A DNA stretch of 46,763 nucleotides from an uncultured Lachnospiraceae bacterium (GTDB lineage: Bacteria > Bacillota > Clostridia > Lachnospirales > Lachnospiraceae): NCBI GenBank assembly GCA_947630485.1, contig CANRHU010000020.1, positions 1 to 46,763 of the forward strand. The letters run 5' to 3'. The notes under the pieces were generated by a model. It saw only the letters and a list, made by a program, of their open reading frames with translations, was not told the origin of the DNA and made no database searches. Shown here piece after piece: positions 9,532-17,145 of the stretch (the stretch's first letter is position 1; each line of letters begins with the position of its first letter). The translations under genes and the position numbers were made by a program.

Positions 9532-9560
9532 ACTCTAACAGACCCGCGTCAGAAACGCAA
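9532..9560 (-). promoter_or_regulatory. Probable promoter of the DUF1292 gene
   Basis: Minus strand TTGCGT (9555-9560), 17 bp, then TAGAGT (9532-9537). The -10 box matches consensus at four of six positions. Confidence 0.5.
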
Positions 9561-9601
9561 GAACTTTTTCATCATTTTCATGCATTCCTGTTTTGTTCCA
9601 T

Positions 9602-9645
9602 AATACGAGGAGAGCGTCACTGGCGCGTTTTTTGCATACGAACGT
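9602..9645. repeat. Intergenic palindrome, copy C
   Basis: It starts AATACGA, holds the core GCGTCACTGGCGC, and continues TTTTTTGCATAC then AACGTAA. It is nearly identical over about 44 bp to the copy at 35392-35436. It lies between the DUF1292 and GH30 genes. Confidence 0.7.
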
Positions 9646-9685
9646 AAACCGGGCGGAAACGGAGCCCGCTCCCGCCTGGGCTGCG

Positions 9686-11191
9686 TCATTTCACCAGTTC
9701 TACCGCCGACAAGGTTCTGGACGGCAGCGTCATCTCACACAGATACCCGCTTACGCGGACCGCCGCCTTCTGATCGGCATCCTTCCGGTTCAGAAGGAGA
9801 AGCCCGATCGTTCCGTCCGGCCGCAGAACCGCGGCCGCCTCCGCCTGCTCCGACCAGACGCTGACGCCAATTCTGCGGCTCCCGGCCGGAACCGTCTTTG
9901 CGATCTGCAGAAGGTATTCATAGGATACCGTCCGTGTGAAGCTGCCGTCGTCCTCCGCGATGATCGGAGCCGCAAAGCCGCCCCGCACATGCCGGGGGCC
10001 GCCGCTGCGGTCCACACAGAGATTCCAGTCGATAAAACGGTTCATGCCATGGTTCAGATCGCCGATCACATCATGGGCATAGGCCGCGGCGTCCCGGTAA
10101 TCCATCTCAAGCGGCGAAGTCTCCGCCGCTTTCTTAAGCGTCTCGGGAAGCTTCTCAAGCATCGCGTCCGTAACGTCGAAGGAGAGCGCCTTTCCCGGCA
10201 TATGGAGCCCGCAGCTCTCGGAGTGCATCAGCACCTTGTCCGGATACCGCTCACGCATCATAGACAGCGCCTCGAAATGATCCCCGCTGTACCAATGATA
10301 CGCAAAGCCCTCCACCAGATCCGCGATGCCGTTTTTCATCATCTCCCCGATGTGCTCCGTCATGCGCTCCTTATTATGATCCCAGATATAGATCCCCACG
10401 CGCTCTGTAAGTCCCGCCGCTTTCATCTCCGGATAGAGGAAATCGCGCAGGAACCGGCTCTCCTCCTCGCCGCTCCAGAGGCAGCTGTCCCAGGAGGTGG
10501 CGGCGCTTGCCTCATTCTGCACGGAGAGCATGGTCACATTGATCCCTTCCTCCAGATAAGCCAGGATAAACTTGACCAGATACCTGGCCCAGGAACCGTA
10601 GAATTCGGGTTTTAAGCGGCCGCCGAAGCATCTGCCCGGCTTTGTAAAATCCATGTCCGCCCCCTGTCCGCCGTAGACCGCGGCATCATTCCGGCTGATT
10701 TCCGGCGGCGTCTTCCAGGCCGCGGGCGGCGACCAGGGACTCAAAAGCACGCTGAGCTCATGCCCCGCAAGCGCCATGGCCTCCTTCACTACCGGAAGGA
10801 TGTACTGCCGGTCCCTTTTGATGGAAAATGTGGTCAGCTCCGGGTCCGCAATCGGATCCTCCACCGCCTGATACTCGCTCAGCGAATAATCGCAGCTGTC
10901 GATGGGAATACGGATAAACCGGGCGTCCATGCCCTTTTCGCCGAACCAGCACTCCAGGGCCTCCCGCCGCGTCTGCGGCGCCATCTTCGAAAGCAGCCAA
11001 CAGGCGCTCTCCGTCATGGCGCAGCCGAAGCCCTCCATCGTCTGATAAATGTAATCCGGATAAATTCCCACTACATTCGACTCCACCTGGCGGGCCAGCG
11101 TGGATTCCTCCACCACCCGGGGCGTTCTCTCCTCGAAGCTCACCCGTCCGTCGCTGCAGTCGTAATACGTGATTCTCTGTCTGGCTTTCAT
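9686..11191 (-). CDS. GH30 family glycosidase (glucosylceramidase-like)
   Basis: A 501-residue glycoside hydrolase of clan A resembling GH30 glucosylceramidases and related beta-glycosidases. The substrate pocket opening MEGFGCAMTESA is at about 52-63, the acid/base is Glu227 in SVQNEA, and the nucleophile is Glu325 in MHSESCG. A small beta-domain closes the C terminus. There is no signal peptide, so it should act in the cytoplasm on imported glycosides. The ATG at 11191 has AGGAGGG 8 nt upstream, which beats the longer open frame. No sugar transporter is adjacent, so the natural substrate is open. Confidence 0.9.
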   Translation of the reverse strand: MKARQRITYYDCSDGRVSFEERTPRVVEESTLARQVESNVVGIYPDYIYQTMEGFGCAMTESACWLLSKMAPQTRREALECWFGEKGMDARFIRIPIDSCDYSLSEYQAVEDPIADPELTTFSIKRDRQYILPVVKEAMALAGHELSVLLSPWSPPAAWKTPPEISRNDAAVYGGQGADMDFTKPGRCFGGRLKPEFYGSWARYLVKFILAYLEEGINVTMLSVQNEASAATSWDSCLWSGEEESRFLRDFLYPEMKAAGLTERVGIYIWDHNKERMTEHIGEMMKNGIADLVEGFAYHWYSGDHFEALSMMRERYPDKVLMHSESCGLHMPGKALSFDVTDAMLEKLPETLKKAAETSPLEMDYRDAAAYAHDVIGDLNHGMNRFIDWNLCVDRSGGPRHVRGGFAAPIIAEDDGSFTRTVSYEYLLQIAKTVPAGSRRIGVSVWSEQAEAAAVLRPDGTIGLLLLNRKDADQKAAVRVSGYLCEMTLPSRTLSAVELVK

Positions 11192-11239
11192 CAATGAGTC
11201 CCTCCTGAAATGTATATATCTCTTTTCCTGCCGCAGCCC

Positions 11240-11293
11240 GGCAGAAACCATTGCCTTCCTCGGCCTGGCAGAAACCGCTGCCTTCCTCAGTCC
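11240..11293. repeat. Two tandem 27-bp repeats
   Basis: GGCAGAAACC begins at 11240 and again at 11267, followed by similar sequence (TTGCCTTCCT, CTGCCTTCCT). It lies in the 130-bp gap between the helicase gene and the GH30 start. The right end (TCCGCATGGA) resembles the ends of the intergenic palindromes. Confidence 0.55.
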
Positions 11294-11322
11294 GCATGGA
11301 AATATGCGCCGTCTCGCGGCGG

Positions 11323-13257
11323 CTAAGCCTGCCGCGTCAGATACTCCTCCACAAACCGGGATACCTCCTGCTTCCTGCCGTAGCGCTCCTTTGCCCAGCA
11401 GACATGGAGCCGGTCCTTCGCCCGGGTCATCGCCACGTAGAACATCCGGCGCTCCTCCTCAAGATCCGCGTCAAGCACGGCCTTGCGGTGCGGGGTAATG
11501 CCCTCGTTGGCGTCCAGGATATAAACCACGGAAAACTCCAGTCCCTTCGAGCCGTGCATGGTCATTAACGACACGCCCTCATGGGCGGCGCGCTGCGCCT
11601 GGGCCTGCTCCTGGAGCCGCTTTTTGTACTCTTCCATATGACCGAACCAGGCTTCCATGGTCTTATAATTTGCCGCACTCTCCTGCAGCTGATCCAGCGT
11701 CTCCGCGAGCTCTTCCGGCTTTAAGCGCCGGTAGAGGGCGTATTCCTTTATATAATCGTCGTAACCGACCGCCTTGCGGATATAATTGACGGCGGCTGCG
11801 GGCGGCATCGGCCTAAGCATCATCAGATCGTACCGCAGCTGTTCGATCCGCTCCACCATCCAGCGCTTATCCTGATAAAAGGATTCCACCCTGTCCCAGG
11901 ACACCACGGCATCCTCCAGCGCGTCGCGGCTGATATAGCGGTTAGGACGGTTTATGATCTGCAGGATATTGCCGCGGCTTAAATCTCCCCTGGCCGCCTT
12001 TATGTAGGCCAGCACATTTTTCGAAATCCAGTGATCGTAGAGGTTCGGCAGGCTGTCCTTCATTGTAAACGGGATATTGTATTCCATCAGCTTCTCGATC
12101 ATCAGCCGGGGATTTAAGTTGGTCCGGTAGAGGATCGCGATATCCTCCAGCCGGTATCCGGCCTGTACATAGCCCTTGATCTCGTCCACGATCCGCCGCG
12201 TCTCCGCCTGGGCGTCGGCGCTTACGCAGGTGATAACCGGACGGCCGTGCCCTCTCGCCGCCTCCAGCTTCTTATCATAGCGCTTCCGATTATGACGGAT
12301 CAGGCGGGAAGCAGTGTCCACAATCTCAATCGTGGAGCGGTAATTGACGCCCAAAAGCACGGTCTTTGCCCCCGGATAATCCTGCGGAAAGCCCAGCATG
12401 ATCTCCGGCTTGGAGCCGCGGAAGCGGTACACCGACTGGTCGTCGTCGCCCACGATAAACAGGTTGTCCTCCGGCTTTGCCAGCATCCGCACGATCTCAT
12501 ACTGAACCTTATTGATATCCTGAAACTCGTCCACCAGGATGTAGCGGAATTTCTTCTGCCAGGCCGCCAGAATATCGGGGCGCTTTGTGAACAGCTCATG
12601 GCACATGACCAGCATATCGTCAAAGTCCAGCAGATTTGCCCGGCGCATCCGCTCCTCGTAGCCGGCGTAGATCTCCTTAAACATCTCCTCGGAGCAGTTT
12701 TGGGAATAATAATGCGCAAGATCCACCATCTCGCTCTTGACGAAGCTGATCTCCCCAAGCACCGCCGAGATAAAATCATGCTCATCCTCGATCTCCAGCT
12801 TCAGCTTTTCCACCATCTCCCGCACGAAGCGGGTTCGCTGCTCCTCACGGACAATGTTGGACGCCTGGTAGCGGTAAGCGTACCTGAGGATTGTGAAGAA
12901 AACGGAATGGAACGTACCGAAGCTGACGCGGGAGGCGGCGCTGCGGCGCCGCGCAGATACCGCGCCGTCTTCGGCCCGCGAATTCCCGCCGGCATTCCGC
13001 GCCAAACCACCGCTTGCCGCGGCAGTCTCTGCCCCGTCGCTTATCAGCTTCTCGAACCGCTCCCGCATCTCCCGGGCCGCCGCCCGGGTAAACGTGATCA
13101 CCAAAATCGACGACGGATCCACGCCGCAGTTCTCCACCAGATGCTTCACACGGTGGGTGATCACCGTGGTTTTGCCGGAGCCGGGGCCCGCAAGCACCAT
13201 CATCGGCCCGTCCTTATGTTCAATCGCCTCTTTCTGAGACGGATGAAATTCCCGCAA
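11323..13257 (-). CDS. UvrD/PcrA-type DNA helicase
   Basis: A superfamily 1A, 3'-to-5' helicase of 644 residues. Motif I AGPGSGKTT is near residues 23-31, motif Ia is ITFTRAAAREM, motif II is ILVDEFQDIN, motif III is VGDDDQSVYRFRGS, and the last motifs include TMHGSKGLEFSVVY and VAMTRAKDRL. It is about 100 residues shorter than typical PcrA, mainly at the C terminus. An Ala/Gly/Arg-rich insert lies at about 74-109 before SFGTFHS. The start is TTG at 13257, with GGGAGG 8 nt upstream; no ATG in frame competes. It probably acts in repair or recombination. Its neighbour is a UvrA paralogue. Confidence 0.93.
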   Translation of the reverse strand: MREFHPSQKEAIEHKDGPMMVLAGPGSGKTTVITHRVKHLVENCGVDPSSILVITFTRAAAREMRERFEKLISDGAETAAASGGLARNAGGNSRAEDGAVSARRRSAASRVSFGTFHSVFFTILRYAYRYQASNIVREEQRTRFVREMVEKLKLEIEDEHDFISAVLGEISFVKSEMVDLAHYYSQNCSEEMFKEIYAGYEERMRRANLLDFDDMLVMCHELFTKRPDILAAWQKKFRYILVDEFQDINKVQYEIVRMLAKPEDNLFIVGDDDQSVYRFRGSKPEIMLGFPQDYPGAKTVLLGVNYRSTIEIVDTASRLIRHNRKRYDKKLEAARGHGRPVITCVSADAQAETRRIVDEIKGYVQAGYRLEDIAILYRTNLNPRLMIEKLMEYNIPFTMKDSLPNLYDHWISKNVLAYIKAARGDLSRGNILQIINRPNRYISRDALEDAVVSWDRVESFYQDKRWMVERIEQLRYDLMMLRPMPPAAAVNYIRKAVGYDDYIKEYALYRRLKPEELAETLDQLQESAANYKTMEAWFGHMEEYKKRLQEQAQAQRAAHEGVSLMTMHGSKGLEFSVVYILDANEGITPHRKAVLDADLEEERRMFYVAMTRAKDRLHVCWAKERYGRKQEVSRFVEEYLTRQA

Positions 13258-13332
13258 TAATCATTCCTCCCCTGCCGCGGCAATCCGCCCGGCGCTCTGA
13301 TACCGGCTGCCTCCGCGAACACAGAGCCGCCC

Positions 13333-15831
13333 TCACAGATATTTTCCCGTGATACTTTCCGGGTTCTCCCGGATCTCCTCCGGCGTCCCGCAGGCCACGA
13401 TGCGGCCGCCGTGTACGCCGCCGCCCGGTCCCATATCGATACAGTAATCCGAATTCCGGATTACATCCAGGTCATGCTCGATGACGATCACCGTCGCGCC
13501 GCTTTCCGTGAGACGGCGGAACACTTTAAGAAGCGTCAGAACGTCCAGCGGATGGAGCCCGATGGTGGGCTCGTCGAAGACAAATACCGCGTCCTCCTGG
13601 CCCCGGCCCATCTCGCTGGCCAATTTCAGCCTCTGGGCCTCTCCTCCGGAAAGCCCGGGCGTCTCCTCCCCCAGCGTCAGATATCCCAGGCCAAGATCAT
13701 GCAGAACCTGCAGCTTCCGAAAAACGTTCGGCAGATCCCGGCAGACCTCCATCGCCTCATCCACGCTCATATCCATCAGCTCCGGGAGCGAGCAGCCCGC
13801 TCCTCCCTTTTTCGGAATCCGCCGGATCCGATAGGCCTCCTTCGAGTACCTGCTTCCGCGGCACTCCGGACAGGGGATATCCACATCCGGCAGAAACTGC
13901 ACGTCCAGGCTGATCGATCCGGTTCCGTCGCAGACCGGGCAGCGCAGATTGCCGGTATTATAGGAGAAATCCCCCGCTTTATATCCCCTGCTCCTCGCGT
14001 CCTCCGTTCTGGCGTAGACTTTGCGCAGCTCATCATGGACGTCCGCGTAGGTAGCGACCGTGGAACGGATATTGATGCCGATCGGAGCGGCGTCGATCAG
14101 CTTGACGCTTCGTATCCCGTCCGCGGAAACGGACCTTATATGCTCCGGAAAATGTTCCCCGGCCGCCATGCACTGAAGCGCCGGGATCAGGCTTTCCAGC
14201 ACCATTGTGGTCTTTCCCGAACCGGACACCCCGGTCACGGCGATCAGCCGTCCTCTCGGGAAATCCACCTCAAGAGGCTGTACCGTATGAATCGGGCCGG
14301 TGGATAGATGAATCCGTCCCGGCGCGAAAATCTCATCCCGACGAAGCGGACGGCGCAGCCGGACGGACGACTTTCCGGAAAGGAAACCGCCGATCTTCGA
14401 AGCCGGATTCTCCTCGATCTGCGCAATCTCTCCCTCCGCGATCACATTTCCCCCTCCCGCGCCGGCCTCGGGTCCCAGCTCGATCAGCCAATCGGCGTGG
14501 GAAAGAATCGTCGTGTCGTGATCCACCAGAATCACCGAATTCCCATCTGCGACCAGATCGTCCATCACGCCGGTCACGCCCTCGATATTCCGCGGATGCA
14601 GGCCGATGGACGGCTCGTCCAGCACATAGAGGACTCCGGTGGTGCGGTTTCTCACAGCACGCGCCAGCTGCATCCGCTGGCGCTCCCCGGTGGAAAGCGT
14701 GGACGCCTCCCGGTCCAAGGTCAGATAGGAAAGTCCCAGATCCATAAGCCGCTTCGCGGCGTGCAGGAAGGATTCGCAGATACTCTCCGCCATCGGCCGC
14801 ATCTCCTCCGGCAGAGAAGCCGGCACGCCCTCCACCCATGCGATGAGATCCGAAAGCGTCATCCGGCACGCTTCCGCAAGCGAGATCCCGCGAAGCCTCG
14901 GCGCCCGCGCCATATCCGACAGACGGCTTCCGCCGCACTCCGGGCACGGACCGATTTTTAAGAACTTCTCCACGCGCTTCATGCCCTTCTCGTCCTTCAC
15001 ATGGGAAAGCGCGTTTTCTACCGTATAGACCGCGTTGAAATACGTAAAATCCATTTCCCCGGCCGTATTCGTCTTTTCATTATGGTAAAGCAGATGGTAT
15101 TTCTTCGCCGGACCGTGGAACACCAGATCCTTCTCCCGTTCCGTCAGATCCCGAAACGGCACGTCCGTGCGCACGCCCACATGATCCCTGGCGATATCCT
15201 TCATAAGCGACCACATGAGCGCCTGCCACGGCGCCACCGCCCCCTCGTCGATCGTAAGGGAATCATCGGGCACCAGCGTGCTCTCGTCCACCGTCCGGAC
15301 CGTTCCCGTCCCGTCGCAGCGGCGGCATGCGCCGGTGGAATTAAAGGACAGCTCCTCCGCGCCCGGAGCATAAAAACGCTCCCCGCATTCCGGGCAGACA
15401 AGCTCCCGGCCAGCCGCCACATTCAGGGAAGGCGGAACGTAATGCCCGTTGGGACACCGATGGGACGCGAGGCGGGAATACATAAGCCGCAGACTGTTCA
15501 AAAGCTCCGTCCCCGTCCCGAAGGTACTCCGGATTCCGGGCACCCCCGGCCTCTGCCGCAGGGCGAGGGACGCCGGAACATGGAGAATCTCGTCAACCTG
15601 GGCCTTCTCCGCCTGCGTCATGCGGCGGCGCGTATAGGTCGAAAGCGATTCCAGATAGCGCCTCGACCCCTCCGCGTACAGAACCCCAAGCGCCAAGGAC
15701 GATTTTCCGGAACCGGAAACGCCCACAATCCCGACAATTCGGTTCAGCGGGATATCCACATCGATATTTTTCAGATTATGCACCCTCGCACCGCGCACCT
15801 CTATGCGGGCGGGTACTTTGATTTTTTCCAT
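13333..15831 (-). CDS. UvrA-like ABC ATPase, short class (UvrA2-like)
   Basis: An 832-residue paralogue of the excision-repair protein UvrA, with two ABC ATPase modules (Walker A GVSGSGKSS at 37-45; second Walker A TGVSGSGKTT) and two signature motifs (LSTGERQR, LSGGEAQR). Zinc-type Cys motifs remain (CPECG then CRRCDGTG; CPVCDGTG then CPECRGSRY). Between RCPNGHY and CPECG (about 125-150) only some 20 residues remain where UvrA normally has about 100 for binding UvrB. This is the hallmark of class II UvrA, linked in some bacteria to tolerance of DNA-binding drugs. The true uvrA should lie elsewhere. Confidence 0.9.
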   Translation of the reverse strand: MEKIKVPARIEVRGARVHNLKNIDVDIPLNRIVGIVGVSGSGKSSLALGVLYAEGSRRYLESLSTYTRRRMTQAEKAQVDEILHVPASLALRQRPGVPGIRSTFGTGTELLNSLRLMYSRLASHRCPNGHYVPPSLNVAAGRELVCPECGERFYAPGAEELSFNSTGACRRCDGTGTVRTVDESTLVPDDSLTIDEGAVAPWQALMWSLMKDIARDHVGVRTDVPFRDLTEREKDLVFHGPAKKYHLLYHNEKTNTAGEMDFTYFNAVYTVENALSHVKDEKGMKRVEKFLKIGPCPECGGSRLSDMARAPRLRGISLAEACRMTLSDLIAWVEGVPASLPEEMRPMAESICESFLHAAKRLMDLGLSYLTLDREASTLSTGERQRMQLARAVRNRTTGVLYVLDEPSIGLHPRNIEGVTGVMDDLVADGNSVILVDHDTTILSHADWLIELGPEAGAGGGNVIAEGEIAQIEENPASKIGGFLSGKSSVRLRRPLRRDEIFAPGRIHLSTGPIHTVQPLEVDFPRGRLIAVTGVSGSGKTTMVLESLIPALQCMAAGEHFPEHIRSVSADGIRSVKLIDAAPIGINIRSTVATYADVHDELRKVYARTEDARSRGYKAGDFSYNTGNLRCPVCDGTGSISLDVQFLPDVDIPCPECRGSRYSKEAYRIRRIPKKGGAGCSLPELMDMSVDEAMEVCRDLPNVFRKLQVLHDLGLGYLTLGEETPGLSGGEAQRLKLASEMGRGQEDAVFVFDEPTIGLHPLDVLTLLKVFRRLTESGATVIVIEHDLDVIRNSDYCIDMGPGGGVHGGRIVACGTPEEIRENPESITGKYL

Positions 15832-15920
15832 AGGTCTGATCCCTCTGCGATTCGTTTTCTCTTACCCAGCGCGCCCTGCCCGCAAGCCGCGGGCAAACCG
15901 GCTGACGCCTCTTACTCCGC

Positions 15921-16391
15921 TCAGCTGCGCGAACATTTCTCCGCGTCGATCGCAAGCACCAGCATCAGGACGCACAGCGCATCCCTCGGATCGCGCACGT
16001 CGAGCACATAGGTATCCGTCAGGTGGAGCAGTTCCTTCGAAACAACCGCCACCTGCCTCCCGGCAGCGTCTGTGATCGTATAATCCCATTCGAGAAAATC
16101 CCCATCCACATGCCACCCGTTGCACTCGATATTGTAATGCGGCGTGAAGACGGAAAACTCCTTGCTGATGCAGCCTAAATACCGTGTCCCCAGATACATC
16201 TCAAACTTCGGGAGGAACGTCAGAACCCTCTCCTGCACCGTACCGACTTCCGCTCCCTGCGCGTCAAAGATCTTTAAGCAGTGACCCCAGGAAAGCTGTC
16301 CCTTCACCACATAGACGGTCTCTCCCGCCTCATTATAAATATCATACGAATCGAACCAGGAAAAAAATCTTTGTTTAAATAACAGCTTCAT
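15921..16391 (-). CDS. LURP-one-related / YxjI-like protein
   Basis: A 156-residue protein of the LURP-one-related (DUF567, Tubby-like beta-barrel) family. It opens MKLLFKQRFFSWFDSYDIY and contains the usual pattern of short strands such as YVVKGQL, LKIFDAQG and VAVVSKEL, ending in a hydrophobic helix (ALCVLMLVLAIDAEK). The biochemical role is unknown across the family; membrane or phospholipid association has been suggested for relatives. It has its own promoter, so it is probably independent of the UvrA-like gene downstream. Confidence 0.85.
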   Translation of the reverse strand: MKLLFKQRFFSWFDSYDIYNEAGETVYVVKGQLSWGHCLKIFDAQGAEVGTVQERVLTFLPKFEMYLGTRYLGCISKEFSVFTPHYNIECNGWHVDGDFLEWDYTITDAAGRQVAVVSKELLHLTDTYVLDVRDPRDALCVLMLVLAIDAEKCSRS

Positions 16392-16447
16392 TTCCTCTTG
16401 CTCCCTCTTGCAGCGTCACTCAAAGATAACGGATTATATTTTTTTAC

Positions 16448-16476
16448 ATCATAATATGCCAGGAAGAAAATGTCAA
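16448..16476 (-). promoter_or_regulatory. Promoter of the LURP-one-related gene
   Basis: Minus strand TTGACA (16471-16476), 17-bp spacer, TATGAT (16448-16453). This is a near-consensus vegetative promoter with a leader of about 50 nt. Confidence 0.75.
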
Positions 16477-16540
16477 GAAAGCAGAACCGGCAGCACGCCT
16501 TCTGCATACGATAACATAAAGACTCCTTCCGGAGAATTCT

Positions 16541-17032
16541 ATGAGCCGATTCGCTTCTATTGACGGTATCGTGACCAGTCTGGCCACGCAGCCGGCCGAT
16601 CAGGCCGCCTACTCCCCCTGCGCCCTGACCCTGACGGTGCGGGACTACTATGGCAATCAGAAGACTGTCATCCTGGAACCCACAACCTACGTCTTAAACC
16701 AGGCCCCCATCCGTCAGGGCGACATGATCATCGCCTTCTACGACACCCAGGCCCCGATGCCTCTGATCAATCCGCCCCGCTACCGGGCCGTCGCCGTGGT
16801 AAAACCGGCCTATGCGCAGAGCGCTTACTTAGACACCTTCGACCAGAACCAGCTGAGCAGCGACGGTTTGCTGAAGCTTGAGCTTTCCAATCTGACGGAA
16901 ACGCGCACCCAGAACGGACAGATTTACGAAGGCAGTCTGACCGACCGGCTGCTTTTAGTCCTTTTCGGTTCCACGACCCGCAGCATTCCGGCAAAGACAA
17001 TGGCGGAATCCATCACGGTATTCTGCGGCTGA
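16541..17032 (+). CDS. Hypothetical protein
   Basis: A 163-residue protein I do not recognise. It is predicted soluble, with no signal peptide or membrane segment. The first half is rich in beta-prone stretches (IDGIVTSLA, ALTLTVRDYYG, MIIAFYDT, YRAVAVVK), suggesting a small beta-barrel such as an OB or related fold, but that is inference. Start support is GGAGA 5 nt before ATG. It stands alone between the LURP-one-related gene and the convergent pnp gene. Confidence 0.75.
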   Translation: MSRFASIDGIVTSLATQPADQAAYSPCALTLTVRDYYGNQKTVILEPTTYVLNQAPIRQGDMIIAFYDTQAPMPLINPPRYRAVAVVKPAYAQSAYLDTFDQNQLSSDGLLKLELSNLTETRTQNGQIYEGSLTDRLLLVLFGSTTRSIPAKTMAESITVFCG

Positions 17033-17092
17033 AGCGGCCTTACTGCCGAATCCGCCTCATGGCCGAATATGCTTTACCGGCAGTTACAAGAA

Positions 17093-17116
17093 CGCGCCGG
17101 GAAGAGTCCCGGCGCG
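17093..17116 (-). terminator. Terminator after pnp
   Basis: A perfect 9-bp stem CGCGCCGGG/CCCGGCGCG with a 6-nt loop, followed on the minus strand by GTTCTTGT. It lies 30 bp past the pnp stop and may also slow transcription from the convergent hypothetical gene. Confidence 0.7.
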
Positions 17117-17145
17117 CACATCATTTCATTGCCATCAATATTCCA

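Noticed and set aside
9601..9645. Palindrome copy C as the GH30 terminator
   Set aside because: On the minus strand no T-run follows the stem; the long T-run belongs to the plus strand.
16481..16515. An eighth palindrome copy (GCAGAACCGGCAGCACG then TTCTGCATACG)
   Set aside because: The ends resemble the family, but the core does not pair well, so I left it out of the count.
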